64,000 nt of DNA. It comes from Plenodomus lindquistii. Taxonomy: Eukaryota > Ascomycota > Dothideomycetes > Pleosporales > Leptosphaeriaceae. Under the pieces are notes generated by a model that ran no database searches, was not told the origin of the DNA, and saw only the letters and a program-made list of their open reading frames with translations. The position numbers and the translations under genes were made by a program. Position 1 is the stretch's first letter. Every line of letters begins with the position of its first letter. The stretch spans positions 2,790,001 to 2,854,000 of the forward strand of contig JANUWI010000003.1 in NCBI GenBank assembly GCA_025504975.1, written 5' to 3'. Positions 33,994 through 45,443 of the stretch are shown in pieces.

Positions 33994-34737
33994 TCACGCA
34001 CCATTCGTGCCAAACCCCCCTGTACTTCCAAATCCACCAGCGCCCCTGACACTGTCTTCCAGCTTTTGTACCACCACTACATTCGGCATGACAATCTTCT
34101 CGACGATCAACTGCGCAATGCGATCTCCAACCTTGACTTCAAAGTCGTTGTCTGAAAGGTTGGCGAGGATGACGCCGACGGGGCCGCGGTAGTCTGCATC
34201 GATGACGCCGGCGAGGGTGTCGATGCCGTGTTTGTGGGCGAGGCCGGAGCGAGGGGCTACTCTGCCGTCTGGTGGTGTGTCAGTTAGTAAGAGGTTCATG
34301 GGCCAGATGCTGTAGGGGAGACAAAGCATACATGTTCCAACAGGCACGCTGATGCTGATATCAGTCGGTACCAATGCCCTTCCCCGCGCTGGAATGGTGA
34401 TATCCTTTGCACTGTATAGATCATGGCCCGCCGCATATGCGCTCCCCTTGGTGGGCGCAGTGGCCTTGTCGCTAAGCAAAAGCACTTGCAATTGTTGCTC
34501 TGCCGCTGCCGCCGCTGCAATTGACGGCGCAATCTGTGCTGGAGGCTGCAAACTCGCCATGTTGCTGCTGGCTAGGGGTGTTGGTGTAGCGGTGCCTGAG
34601 TCGGTACCGCGGGGCAGTGGAGCAGGCTGGGCGAAGGGCGTGGGGTCAATGACTTTTGTGCGTTTGGGGAGCGGCGAACTGGGGAGGGATGGGGGTTCGT
34701 GGGTGGGCGCGGGGGTGTGTGCGGTCTCTTCGGACAT
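33994..34737 (-). CDS. DUT1: dUTP pyrophosphatase
   Basis: Two exons on the minus strand, 34737-34332 and 34268-33994, 226 aa. dUTPase hydrolyses dUTP to dUMP, keeping uracil out of DNA and feeding dTMP synthesis; it works as a trimer. The five motifs are present: AGHDLYSA, PRSGLA, GVIDADYRG, GDRIAQLI and RGAGGFGSTG. The N-terminus carries about 85 extra residues rich in Pro, Thr and Ala with a basic PKRTK cluster, perhaps a nuclear signal. The 63-nt intron (GTATGC, ACTAAC branch, CCAG) is a multiple of three and stop-free; splicing is supported because it creates VPVGTYGRVAPRSGLA, the family sequence. It is convergent with pyridoxal kinase, with 190 bp between their stops. Confidence 0.95.
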   Translation of the reverse strand: MSEETAHTPAPTHEPPSLPSSPLPKRTKVIDPTPFAQPAPLPRGTDSGTATPTPLASSNMASLQPPAQIAPSIAAAAAAEQQLQVLLLSDKATAPTKGSAYAAGHDLYSAKDITIPARGRALVPTDISISVPVGTCMLCLPYSIWPMNLLLTDTPPDGRVAPRSGLAHKHGIDTLAGVIDADYRGPVGVILANLSDNDFEVKVGDRIAQLIVEKIVMPNVVVVQKLEDSVRGAGGFGSTGGFGTNGA

Positions 34738-34815
34738 GTTTTTTTTTTCGGAGTCGTGGTTGCTGCGAGGTGTGTGATCAGCGATGGCGGTGAGGCCGCG
34801 GGTGTGGGGAGGTGG

Positions 34816-34833
34816 ACGCGTTTGGAGACGCGT
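34816..34833. promoter_or_regulatory. Two MluI cell-cycle boxes upstream of dUTPase
   Basis: ACGCGT occurs at 34816-34821 and again at 34828-34833, 79-96 bp upstream of the dUTPase start codon at 34737. Paired MCBs close to the start are typical of MBF targets in yeasts. Together with the PCNA box this suggests shared G1/S control. Confidence 0.65.
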
Positions 34834-37017
34834 CGTTGAGCGCGGTCATTGGTCGGGATGCTGACATGTTAGAAAACAGGTCCTCCATGCTTGACGTGGT
34901 GGAGAATGAGGACTGCGTTTGATTTTCTCCATGGTCGTTCTTCTTTCTGGACCTTGAGTGATTTCACATGTCGCAACCTGCCTGGACACGTATATTGACC
35001 GTCTGCGCTTGCAAGTCGGATCGAGTTCTTTGGTGAGGAAAGTATGATGCATGGAAACGTCCCATTCTGATTGGCTGATAGTCGGCTCACGTGTGGACCT
35101 TCGATCTGTCACTCCGTTATTGCATGCTGATGCAGTCAAACGGGCAAGCATCAAGGGCTATATACTGAGGTTTTGACCACCGCAACTCATCAAAAGCTGT
35201 GGGCGGCTTGACATGCCATGCGGGCACGCCTCTGAAGATGGGCGATGTAATGACACCATGGATGGCTTGGCATCAAGTCCCAGGTTGGATGCACATCATC
35301 GCTCGACCACGAGCATCTGTGCAACCCCCGATCTGGGGTCAGAGAGGCTCGTGATTCCTCCAAAGTCGGCACTCCGCGTGAGCATGCTGCATGCAGTCGA
35401 CTGCATTCCGTCGGCCATGACGGAGATGGATCCGCATCTGGAAACAGCGTCTGGTTTGTCGCATCATCAGTCAAACATGCGATGGTGTACAATCTCCACA
35501 CTATTGACACTGCACAGCTCCACGATGTCGATTCCCCAGATCATAGATGTTATTACCTGGCCGACCAAGCCTTAAAGGGGGGGACCAAGCTCTGCGGCGC
35601 CATGGGCCCGTTGTTGAGCTCCAAAATTCTCCCACAAGTGCGTCCCAGAAATCGCCAGAAGAGCTAGCGTAGAAGAATTCTCCCGGGAGTTCGTCCAAGC
35701 GCATCGGTGTGAGCGCTAGGGGCTGTAAAAGCCAACCGCTCTCGGCGGCCGAGACCGCGCTACAGCATGCGACGGCGAGCTTGTTGAGCCTCCGGGGCAA
35801 GAGAGGGAACTAATGCACCCCGCCGCCCCGCCCTTTATCCCGACTTTCGGTGGCCAGAAGCAAAATCTGCTGTCGCCATCCCTACTTCCATCCAACCAAC
35901 GCGTCAGTTGATTGACTCGGAGGCGGCCAGATCCATTCAGAAGGACACAATCATGTCAGCCGCGTGTAAATCGGGGGTGGGGCTTCAAGATTCTAGAATG
36001 CTTCTAATCCTGAGCGACGGGGTTGCACAACCCTCGAAAGCCATGCATTGGCCTTTTCACGTGCGTGCCATGGGGCAAAAGGGTAGACGTTCCCCGCTGA
36101 CCTTGTCGAACGGATGGGGAAGACTGTTTCGGGCGCGTTGGTACGTGTGGTTATGGCAGGTTGGATTGTGACTGTCACCTGACGACTACACCTACGAGAT
36201 CGCCCAAACCTCAGCTCTTTGTCGCCCCCGTTTGGGTAGGCTTTACGCCGCCCCCCGAACGCCATTATTGCTTGCAGCTGGTAGCCCGTGACCTCCAAAA
36301 TGAGGTCAGTGGCACGCACGGCACACGTACGAATCTGGTTGGTCACGTCGTGTCTGATGGCTGACAATCATACTCTAGTGGCCTATTGCAGTCATTTGAA
36401 AATGCCACATTTTCGCCTCGGCTTGCCACTCTCACCTACGTGATGCAACACTGCTCCGACGCCTCAACGGGTCCCGCCAGTAAAGCACTACCTACCAGAC
36501 TGCTCGAGACCCAGACGAACCTGGAGTGACAGGCGTCTAGGCAAGCGGCATTGCAATTTGAGTGAGGAACATGCTAGTCAGGCCCCGAGACGGCCTGCCC
36601 CGTACATCTTGCAAGCGTGGTAATGTTGATTCAAGTTGGTTTGGTCATGAACTAAGATTTGTGATCTTTTGAGTGGACTACGACACCTGGAGCGCCATAG
36701 TCTATACGCTAAATATCTTGGAGCCACTCATCAAGATTCTTACAGTTCACTACTCCCGGAACCACTCCGGTATTTTCTTTGGCGTCCAATCAAGGCATTA
36801 GCGCCATATCCCCAAGCTTCCAGCCTTGACGCTAACGGTCGCGCCCATGGGACGCCCCAGGATCGTGAAAGGCAGATGCTCGAGAGTACTTAAGGACGGT
36901 TCATCCACCCCATGTTGTGTCTCGTCCTCATCCGAGTAAACAGGCTCTCCTTCAGACCTAGGAGTTGTAACTCTTTTCTATCTTTCACTTTACGTTGCTC
37001 ATAGAGAGATCGTCATC
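34834..37017. other. Long intergenic / promoter region
   Basis: About 2.2 kb without a supported gene between dUTPase (minus) and the sugar transporter (plus). C-rich clusters (CCCCGCCGCCCCGCCC at about 35818-35834) could be binding sites for zinc-finger repressors of carbon metabolism, but they lie 1.2 kb from the transporter start. A CT-rich stretch occurs just before 37018. Confidence 0.4.
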
Positions 37018-38738
37018 ATGGGTGTCCTGATCCAGAAGCCCGAGGGCGTGGCTGGCTCTGTTGCGCCAGCCATCATCGTTGGATTGTTCGTCGCCTTCGG
37101 TGGTGTGCTTTTCGGGTATGCATTTCATCTAACGGATCGTCCTTGGATGATGTGACTGACTTCGATAGTTATGATACCGGTACCATTGGTGGTATCTTGG
37201 GAATGCAGCACTGGAGAGAATTGTTCAGCACCGGGTACAGGAACGCTGATGGCGAGCTCGATGTCGACGCTTCGCAGACTTCTTTGATCGTCTCCATCCT
37301 TTCTGCCGGAACCTTTTTCGGTGCCTTGACCGCCGCCCCTACTGCTGATTTCCTCGGTCGTCGTCTTGGTTTGGTCGCCACCAACGTGGTCTTCTGCTTG
37401 GGTGTCGTCCTACAGACCATTGCCGTCGATATTCCTCTGTTCGTTGCTGGCCGTTTCTTTGCAGGTTTCGGTGTCGGTATGATCAGTGCCATCATTCCTC
37501 TGTACCAGTCCGAGACCGCTCCCAAGTGGATCCGTGGTGCCATCGTTGGTTGCTACCAGCTTGCCATCACCATTGGTCTGCTTCTAGCCGCTGTCGTCAA
37601 CAACTCTACCAAGGACCGCGATGACACTGGTTCTTACCGTATCCCTATCGCTGTTCAGTTCGCCTGGGCCCTCGTTCTTTTCGTCGGTTGCATTTGGCTC
37701 CCAGAGACGCCTCGCTGGTTCATCAAGAAGGGCCGCCCAGAAAAGGCTGCCAAATCCCTATCCACCCTGCGCAGGCTCGATGTTGATCACCCAGCTCTCG
37801 TCGAGGAATTGGCTGAAATCACTGCAAACCACGAGTACGAATTGTCTCTCGGCAAGGCTACCTATCTCGATTGCTTCAAGGGTAACCTTGGAAAGCGTTT
37901 GGCGACTGGATGTCTTCTCCAGGCTCTTCAGCAGCTTACTGGTGTCAACTTCATCTTCTACTACGGAACTTCGTTCTTCCAGCGTGCTGGTTTCACCAAC
38001 GCTTTCGTCATTAACATGATCACCTCCGCCGTCAACGTTGGTTCTACCCTTCCTGGTCTTTACCTTGTGGAGAAGTGGGGTCGTCGCAACCTTTTGCTCT
38101 TTGGAGCCATTGGCATGGCCGTCTGCCAGTTCATCGTCGCAATCACTGGTACCGTTGCCGGTACTGAGAACGGGCCTGCACAGAATGCCCTGGTGGCATT
38201 TGTATGCATTTACATCTTTTTCTTTGCTTGCTCATGGGGACCCGTCGCATGGGTTGTTACTGGTGAGATCTTCCCTCTGAAGGTCCGCGCGAAGTCTCTC
38301 TCTATGACCACCGCTTCCAACTGGCTTCTCAACTTCGCCATCGGTTACGCTACTCCCTACATGGTCAATGATGGTCCAGGCAACGCCAACATGGGCGCCA
38401 AGGTGTTCTTCGTCTGGGGAGGTAAGTCGGACCACAGAGTCATTTCATTTGAATAATTGGCTAACATAAATATAGGATGCTGCTTCGTCTGTATCTTCTT
38501 CGTGTGGACGTTGATCTACGAGACCAAGGGTCTTTCCCTCGAGCAGGTCGACGAGCTCTACGGCAAGGTCTCCAAGGCCTGGAAGTCGCCCGGTTTCGTT
38601 CCCTCCGTCTCCTTCCAGGATGTACAAGACGTTCACGGTGACAACCGCCGCAAGAGCTTGACTGACATCGAGGCCGAGGCTACCCGCAAGAGGAGCGCTC
38701 AGTACAACGAGAGCTACGAGAAGACCGCCGCCGTTTAA
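37018..38738 (+). CDS. MFS sugar transporter (hexose-type)
   Basis: Three exons: 37018-37115, 37169-38421 and 38476-38738, 537 aa, with introns of 53 and 54 nt. The sugar porter family moves hexoses across the plasma membrane, usually by facilitated diffusion or proton symport. Signatures in order: GGVLFGYDTGTIGGIL at helix 1, DFLGRRLGL in loop 2-3, the LPETPRWFIKKGR motif after helix 6, QQLTGVNFIFYYGTSFF at helix 7, EKWGRRNLLL in loop 8-9, and YETKGLSLEQVDELYG at the end of helix 12. Twelve hydrophobic segments fit. Codon use is strongly biased to C- and T-ending codons (GTC, ATC, TCC), suggesting high expression. Substrate cannot be told from sequence alone. Confidence 0.94.
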
Positions 38739-40236
38739 ACAACGAGGCAAACAATGGTCAATACGAACAGGGGATGAAAGGTGGTAGTTGTACCACACAT
38801 GTATATACGCATTATGATCGTTTGAGATGTCGCTCTACTACCGCAATGTATCATATCCTTCACTTCATACCGCGTCCTACATGTCGTCCCTCTACTATGC
38901 TCACCAACTCTCGCGTTCTCAAGGAAATAATGTCCACCATACTCCTGATCTTACTAACAAACTACCTCATTTTCGCCTAGCCTCGATGACGACCATTCAA
39001 TCACGGTGGCGTGCATCAGCCCGGCGCTTAAACCTGCCTAGCGCGCTACCCCAGATTTTAGCATTGTCTCCACCTTACTAGCGTGATCCATACCCTGATC
39101 GGTGGCCCGCGCTTGGATCGGAGGTGCACGCGGCGTGTGATCATCACATGGACACCTGAACGATGCGACAAAGCAAGCGAGACAATCTGATCCCCAAGAG
39201 CCAGGTCCCCACTGCATCTGTCTGCAAGCGCGGAGAGAAAATATGGGGGACATTGCGATCAGCGGCTGATCTGCACTGCGTTGGCGTTGCTGGGGTATGG
39301 GGAAACGATGATGCGCGTTGACGTGAGGTCTTGGGTTGTTCACTTGTGAGGATTGGCGATCAATGATGTGATGCGTGGGTTTTGGTGTTGATCGGTGGGG
39401 ACTGTATCGAGATGTTGCCCAGGGAGGAACTGCATCACTGGCTTTAGGCACGCAGCGTCATGCCTATTGAAGATCCTCATCCGAATGCGCGCAGATTTTT
39501 CCTGCTCGTGTTTCATCATTGCACAGAGGTCGAAGTGCTCGGCGTATGCACCTGGAGGGATGACCATTGCTGGTGGGAAGCACAATGACGTGCAATTGTC
39601 TCCCAGCTAGAGTATTCGGGTCTTTTATCCCTCCTAGAATTGGTGGCTGAAACAGGCGTGAGATCAACCTCTTATTTACTCGATATACATACTCTCATCG
39701 CAACCTGCAGGCTTCGTATTTCGTATCTCATACACTAGAGCTATTGTGCCAAAACAGACACCAAGGTGATGGCGAGAAGTGTGATATTTTTCACCGCTGC
39801 CGTCGATCTTTGTCGGTTTCACGTCAAAATTTCTTCACCAATCCAGTACACGTCCAAGAAAGCGTCATCTCGTTGGATATATGGGTGCCTCATGCAAGCT
39901 GAGAGCGCCATCATGTCTATGTGACAAATCTCAGATGCGCCATTAGCATGTCAAGTCAAGCTTCTGATTCAACCAACCTTAATGAAGCACACCATGACAA
40001 ATGAGGTTTTCCAACCAACTTCGCTTTGGCAGCATTGATGCTCATCTGGAGAGCGCTTCACGAATTTGCTCTGTACCTAACGTACACAAGCCCTACGTAA
40101 TCTTATCTTGTATCTAACCTATCTCTCATGCTAAGGAAGAATTGGGGATCGAGGGATAACAGTATAGCAATCTTTCAGTTCAAACTCCTGTGGAGCAGTT
40201 CAGACTACCCACACACAAGCGTGAGGATATTATCAT
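38739..40236. other. Intergenic, no gene seen
   Basis: I find no coding sequence with splice or domain support in this 1.5-kb stretch. It turns AT-rich toward 40000, where the MITE-like copy begins. Confidence 0.45.
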
Positions 40237-40458
40237 TACGAAAGAGCTCTTACTTATTGTGTCTCCATCCCACGTTACCAGCACAACGCTTGAGTCTATG
40301 TAGTAGCAGGAAGACAATAAAGGTACTACAGGTTAATATAGTATTATTTTTACCACTTATAGAGAATACACGTATAAACTAACCACCCTAGGTAGACCTT
40401 TTAGTGTGGCGTGTTGACCACAGTGCTTGGCGACTCAATGAACGCGAGCTCCTTCGTA
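40237..40458. mobile_element. MITE-like element, copy A (222 bp)
   Basis: The left terminus is TACGAAAGAGCTCTTACTTA and the inverted right terminus TACGAAGGAGCTCGCGTTCA, forming imperfect terminal inverted repeats of about 28 bp inside TA dinucleotides. The internal sequence aligns over its left 150 bp with the copy at 46044-46280 (shared blocks AGCACAACGC, GTAGCA.GAAGA, GGTACTA/AGTACTA, CTTTTAGAGA-like), at roughly two-thirds identity by eye. It is AT-rich without coding capacity. A non-autonomous Tc1/mariner-type element, aged by mutation, is the best reading. Confidence 0.65.
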
Positions 40459-40578
40459 CCTCATCTCACGCCTTTCCTCGCTTCACGTCGTTCCCCGCCT
40501 CGCGCTTCACTCACCACTCCCACTTGATAACTCCTGGTACTATCGCGCGCTATACGACTGAATGTTTGCCTAATCAAG

Positions 40579-41043
40579 ATGTCTAGTCCACCTGAATGCA
40601 GTACTATCACAGCGCCCTCACTTGCCAACGTCGCAGACTCCGTCGAAGCCGAAGCCACGCGTGACGGCGACATAGCTAGGAGATGATCTCGTAGCGGAGG
40701 ACGAAATGACTGTCGCTGGCAGGCTGTTTCGTTACTTAAGACTTCGCCCAGGCTGCTGCCACAGCCAATTGCAGCATCTGTCGTCGGTCGCAAGCGCACA
40801 AAAGAGAAATGGCAGGCAACGTCAAGGCTTGAGTTTAACGACATTAAAGCGGCACGGACACATGCGACTGCGACGGTTGCTGCGGCGCTGGTGGAATCGC
40901 ACGCAGGCCTAGGGTTGTGTGTCCCCGTGCGGTTTAACCTCCAGAGTTGTCCGCCGCCCATTGGGGAAAAGTTACTCGCATCCACCACAAGCCTCCTTCG
41001 CATGCCACAAGCTTTTGGGCTTTGGCTGGAATTTCTCGGATAG
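40579..41043 (+). pseudogene. Possible broken gene, plus strand, unknown
   Basis: From ATG at 40579 one frame runs 154 codons to TAG at 41041-41043 with a single internal TGA at 40684-40686 (codon 36). Before the stop it reads SSPPECSTITAPSLANVADS; after it come VVGRKRTKEKWQATSRLEFN and HATATVAAALVESHAGLGL. The TGA lies where CGA would give Arg, one C-to-T change away. No intron can remove it cleanly. The last 70 bp overlap the end of the minus-strand relic below, so one of the two may be chance. No domain is recognised. Confidence 0.3.
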
Positions 41044-41578
41044 GAGCACGACAATCCTACCCATTGCGACGAATCTTATAGGAGGAAGGTCAATTCCATT
41101 TTCTGCACACGTGCGGGACAACAACAGCATGGAAAGGTATTCTCGTGGAGTAATGACATCAATGGAAGGCATCTGCAGGCCAAGTTCAAGGGCTTCGCGC
41201 TGTTACATGTCACCGACTGCATCGTTGATGGGGTTGTTGCGTCGCGTGGATCAGTCCAGATCAAGGGTCATGTTATCAGTCTCATGTACATCTTCAAGCT
41301 ATGTACCCAGCCAAGTTGGGAAATGAGCCCTACACACACCCGGTCTGTTTCCTGTCCTAGATATGAAGCTGCGGATATGCGATGGCACACAGCGATCTGG
41401 GACGCCGAATGTATACTTGAGTTGATGAATTGCTGCATGGACCACATCCCCATACTTCTCCGAAATCAAGGCCTTCTCATTTGGAATATAAGTAAACGGC
41501 GACCTGCATTCAGGGTTTCAGATAGGACTTTTATATGTGTCAGAGAACCTGACCGTCACATCACAATGCTTTGAAGTG
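40972..41578 (-). pseudogene. Gene relic with four in-frame stops, unknown family
   Basis: One minus-strand frame of about 202 codons carries strongly protein-like text: HCDVTVRFSDTYKSPI, FTYIPNEKALISEKYGDVVH, HQLKYTFGVPDRCVPSHI, QREALELGLQMPSIDVITPR and LLSRTCAENGIDLPPIRFVA. It is interrupted by TGA (41520), TAG (41301), TGA (41253) and TAA (41205). Each is one C-to-T change from CGA, CAG, CGA and CAA. The frame is otherwise unbroken, with no indel. This is what a formerly coding sequence looks like after C-to-T mutation such as RIP or CpG deamination. It lies 55 bp downstream of the oxidase stop on the same strand. I recognise no family; a BTB-like opening (DVTVRFSD) is only a hint. Confidence 0.5.
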
Positions 41579-41633
41579 GGAGTTTTCAATGAAGTCTACA
41601 CTACAACACAACATGTTGACATTTCCAACACTT

Positions 41634-43264
41634 TCAACTTTGCGGACCGGTGAGTTTATGACCGCCACTAACCAGATTCTGGAATACACCCTTAGGGTCG
41701 TACTTTTTCGCAATCTTTAACAGCCTCTTTTTGTTGGCAGCCCCATAACTCGCAAAGGGATCTTGGAACTGACTGGCGTAATTTGTGTATATAAACCCGT
41801 TCGTAACTCCTTTCTGCTCGGCCGCCGTATTCACTCTGTCCTCGATTCGCTGAAATGTTTGGTAAACGATTTCGTCATCCTTAACGTTGTCCCACCTCGC
41901 GAGCACGTTCATGAACCCCAAGGCTCGCTCCTGGCCAGCTAATCCAAGTGGATTTCCGCCGTTTCTCTTCATGATTTCCATTTGTGCAACTGTCAATGTT
42001 TGATGTTGTAATTGCTGTTGTACCATGAGTGGGGCAATGGATTTTGTCTCCTCTGCCCAAATCTCGAAGACCATTTGCGTCATATCCGCGTCGATGAGCC
42101 ACGATGTCGTCCAGAAGGTATTGCGAGAAACACTTCCAGGGATTACTTGCGACTCCGCTATGTCGCCTTGGAAGCCGTTCAGCTCCAATGTTGTCACTGG
42201 ACCAGCTTCGTAAAATTGGTCGTAGACCTTTGGGTGCGTCCCTATCTCGAACGGATCCGTGCTCAGTAGCGTCACCGCCGCAGTAGGAGTAGAGTTTGTG
42301 AAGGCATCCCAGACTACAAGCGCGTGGCTTCTCGGGTCCGTCTGGACTAGGTCTCTGCCCCATGTCGTGTAGGCGTCGTGTACGACACGACTATTTGAGC
42401 TGTTGAATGACATTATGGAAGCCCAAAGCAAGCCTTGTTCATAGGCCATGAACTTGAACTTGGTGACAATGCCGAAATTGCTGCCACCACCTCGCAAAGC
42501 CCAATAGAGGTCCTTGTGGGAAGTAGGATTTGCCTTCACTATAACCCCATTCGCCAGGACAACCTCGAATTCTAGGATATTATCACATGCCCATCCATGC
42601 AGGTTACTCAAGAATGATATGCCACCTAGGAACTGTCAGGATATGGTCTAGTATTTTTTCTTTTGGAAACTGTGTGATTGCAAATACGTACCACCCAACG
42701 TAAAGCCGCCGACGCCGACGCCAAATTGCCGGCCACCGGGGACAGATACATTGTATTCCTGGAGACGGGGGTACACCTCATGCCATCTTCCTCCAGGCCC
42801 AATGAAAGCCGACTTTTTGTCTTGGCTCACAACTACTTCATTCAGGTCGGCGAGATCTACAACTAGACCATCCTGGATAGTAGATGATTCGAAGCTCGCA
42901 TGACCGCCACTCTTGACTGCAAAGTTGCAATGCGCACTGGACGACGCGACAACAGCTCTCGAGACCTCTTCTGAGTTCTTTGGTCTGAAGAAACAAGTGG
43001 GAGTATATGCCCCCTGTATGGTGGACCAAAACGAATTCCGAGTCACCTCGTATCCTGTTTCGGTCCTCAAAAAGATCTGGTTGGGGAACTTCTGGGAGAG
43101 CGTGTTGCACTTTGGTCGCATGGTCAGCGGAAGACGCGGAATCTCGACAAAAACCTGGCCTAGAAACATACAACTTGTTGGCATTTTTGCCCGGGACCGA
43201 GAATGTAAGTGCTAGTGGCCGAGCACAATAGCAGAGCGGCTGTGAAGGAAAAATGAAGTTGCAT
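41634..43264 (-). CDS. Secreted FAD-linked oxidase, berberine-bridge-enzyme type
   Basis: Three exons on the minus strand: 43264-43172, 43109-42692 and 42625-41634; introns 62 and 66 nt; 500 aa. These enzymes bind FAD covalently and oxidise small molecules, often in secondary metabolism or sugar oxidation. Exon 1 encodes a signal peptide (MQLHFSFTAALLLCSATSTY). The FAD-binding fold is clear: FFRPKNSEEVSRAVV, the NFAVKSGGHASFE loop whose His is the usual flavin link, VSVPGGRQFGVGVGGFTLGG, NLHGWACDNILEFEVVLANG, and LYWALRGGGSNFGIVTKFKF. The C-terminal BBE motif NYASQFQDPFASYG is followed by KKRLLKIAKKYDPKGVFQ. The substrate is unknown. A broken gene lies downstream and a secreted hydrolase upstream, which may be remains of a metabolic cluster. 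Confidence 0.93.
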
Positions 43265-44432
43265 CGTGCGTGAATGGGAAAAGCCGGCAAGTTGTCATGA
43301 GTAGTCAACGAGATCCTATAACTCTACCGCTTCTTATACGCTCATACGGCAACCACGAGGAATTGCCTTTCTCAGGTCACCCTTGGTCGACGCACCATAT
43401 CCTCGTACATGCTGACGACATGGTCCGTGACTGACCATTGTTCTGGGATGCTATGTGCCCGACGACATTATTGACATGAGTATTCTATCGCGTGCTGGCA
43501 AGGAATAAAGTCCTTAGACTACGTGCGATAGCCTTTCTTGAGCTTGCGAGATGGTCACTGGTCAATAATCAAAAGATCAGCGGCCGGACAGGCACGCATT
43601 CTCGTATTGTGGTTCGGCGAGTCTTCATTTTTATAAAGACCAATCCGAGCGATTCCCCGTTCAGAAGCCATTTTAGGGAGAAGCGATTTTAGGGTCTTGA
43701 GTGGGAGGGGGCGGAAGGGTGAAGTAAAATGATGTTGCAGTCTCTGGTTTAAATTCCCAACCTTGAAATTCTTAGGCGTGATCCTGCGCGTGAAATTTGC
43801 AGCATCTTGACAATCAGGCTGTATGTCATTTTAAGGCTGATGAATAGCGGCTTTGGTACGTACACTGGGGATGCAGTGTACCATAAGCGAGAAGATGATT
43901 CGTTGAAATTCAGGCATTCACCCCCCCATCACATTTAGACAATCCAGATTCGTACTTTGGTACGCTCAAACCAGTGCACATGGAAGATTACTAAAGGATC
44001 GGGAGGTCCGGATCGTTGCAAAATATTGCACCGTTTTACGAGTGCGGGTCAATCATTGTGCCACAGACGGCCGTAACATACTCGGCAAAATCCCAGACCG
44101 GTGGTTACTCTGTCAACCGGTTTTTGACTGCGCGTTACGCTCCATAACAAGCGATTGAAGTTGGAAGCACACCATTAGTAGCCTTACGGAACAACTCCGT
44201 TAGCATGATTACTCAACGCAAGTCTCCTTGGCCTAATAGTACGGATGATAGCATCTACTACTTCAGTACTAGTCCATGGAATCTTCCATTATGTGGTAGT
44301 GTATTTTCACTATCCCTATATATATGGTGACCAACTTACCGCCAATATTTTCAGATACCACAACAGTATTCGCAATTAACAGTCAGGCCATATTTACCTC
44401 ATTGGACAATTACACGCAATTCGAAATTCGCA
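43265..44432. promoter_or_regulatory. Divergent promoter region, oxidase / hydrolase
   Basis: 1.2 kb without a gene. A TATATATAT at 44317-44325 lies 108 bp upstream of the hydrolase start and is a plausible TATA box. No other site is recognised. Confidence 0.45.
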
Positions 44433-45443
44433 ATGAGATTCTGGAGTATCTTACTCGTCGCTGGTATGGCTTCCGCAGGGGTGGTCAAAGGGTAAGTTCA
44501 TCAAGAGAGTGTTCCGCGGAGAGTCAACAATATTGATGTTCGTAGCAACGACTATTCGACCAAGCCTACACCAAAGCCTCTCCACGACTCACCAAAGCCA
44601 CTTGCTCAGGTTGCGGAAACGCAGTACGTTAACATCAACGGAAGCAAGCTAGCGTACCGACGATTTGGCAAGCGTCATGGAAATCCAGTCGTCTACATGA
44701 CGCACTTCCGAGGTGTTATGGACAAGACTGATCCTCTACTCTTCAACTATATCGCCCAATATCGCGAGGTCATCTTGTTCGACAACACCGGTGTTGGCCG
44801 CAGTGAAGGTGTCATTCCAAGCGCCGTTGAGTCCATGGGCGATGCCACTGTTGCTCTCGTCAAGGCTTTGGACATCGAAAAAGCTGTCTTCCTCGGCTTC
44901 TCTCTCGGAGGCATGATCGCTCAGTACATCTCATTCACATACCCGGAGATGGTAGAAAAGGCAGTCTTTGCAGGCACAGCGCCAGGTGCTAACGCGAACT
45001 TTTCTGCCCCTGATCCTGCGGTTTTCGAGGCCGCTTCTGTTCAAAGAGTACCGACAGTGGAGGACTTCTTGTTCCTCTTTTTCTCGCCCACAAACACGAG
45101 CCGAGCCGCAGGGCAGGATTGGTGGAAGCGACTATCCGAACGTCGCATTGAGCGCGAACAGGCTTCTGACTTCATCTTGGGTGCTGGAGTAGGGGCGCAA
45201 GCGACCGCTCTTGGAGCCTTTATCAGCAATCCGGAGAACTTCGAGAAGCTCAAAACGGTCAAGGCAGAGGTCCTGGTTACGAACGGAAAATCCGATATCT
45301 TATTGCCTACCCCCAACAGCTTTTTCATGCAGCAGGCGCTCCCATACGCTTATTTGGACATCTACCCGGACTCAGGTCACGCCCACCTCTTCCAGTTCCC
45401 CAAGCAATATGCTGAAAGGTTGAGGGAATTCCTCCAGAACTAA
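44433..45443 (+). CDS. Secreted alpha/beta hydrolase
   Basis: Two exons, 44433-44491 and 44546-45443, joined across a 54-nt intron, 318 aa. Exon 1 encodes a short signal peptide (RFWSILLVAGMASAG). The mature part has the alpha/beta-hydrolase core: KLAYRRFGKRHGNPVVYMTH, LFDNTGVGRSEG, the nucleophile elbow VFLGFSLGGMIAQ (Ser in GFSLG), the acid in VTNGKSDILLPT, and the His in YPDSGHAHLFQ. So the Ser-Asp-His triad looks complete. The position normally HG before the oxyanion hole is HFRG. This subgroup includes haloperoxidase- and esterase-like enzymes, but the substrate cannot be inferred. Start choice: the ATG at 44433 is the only one giving a signal peptide in the spliced frame. Confidence 0.88.

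Noticed and set aside
40461..41054. 197-codon minus-strand frame
   Set aside because: Ser/Ala/Arg-rich antisense of the plus-strand relic and in another frame than the better supported minus-strand relic; no family resemblance.
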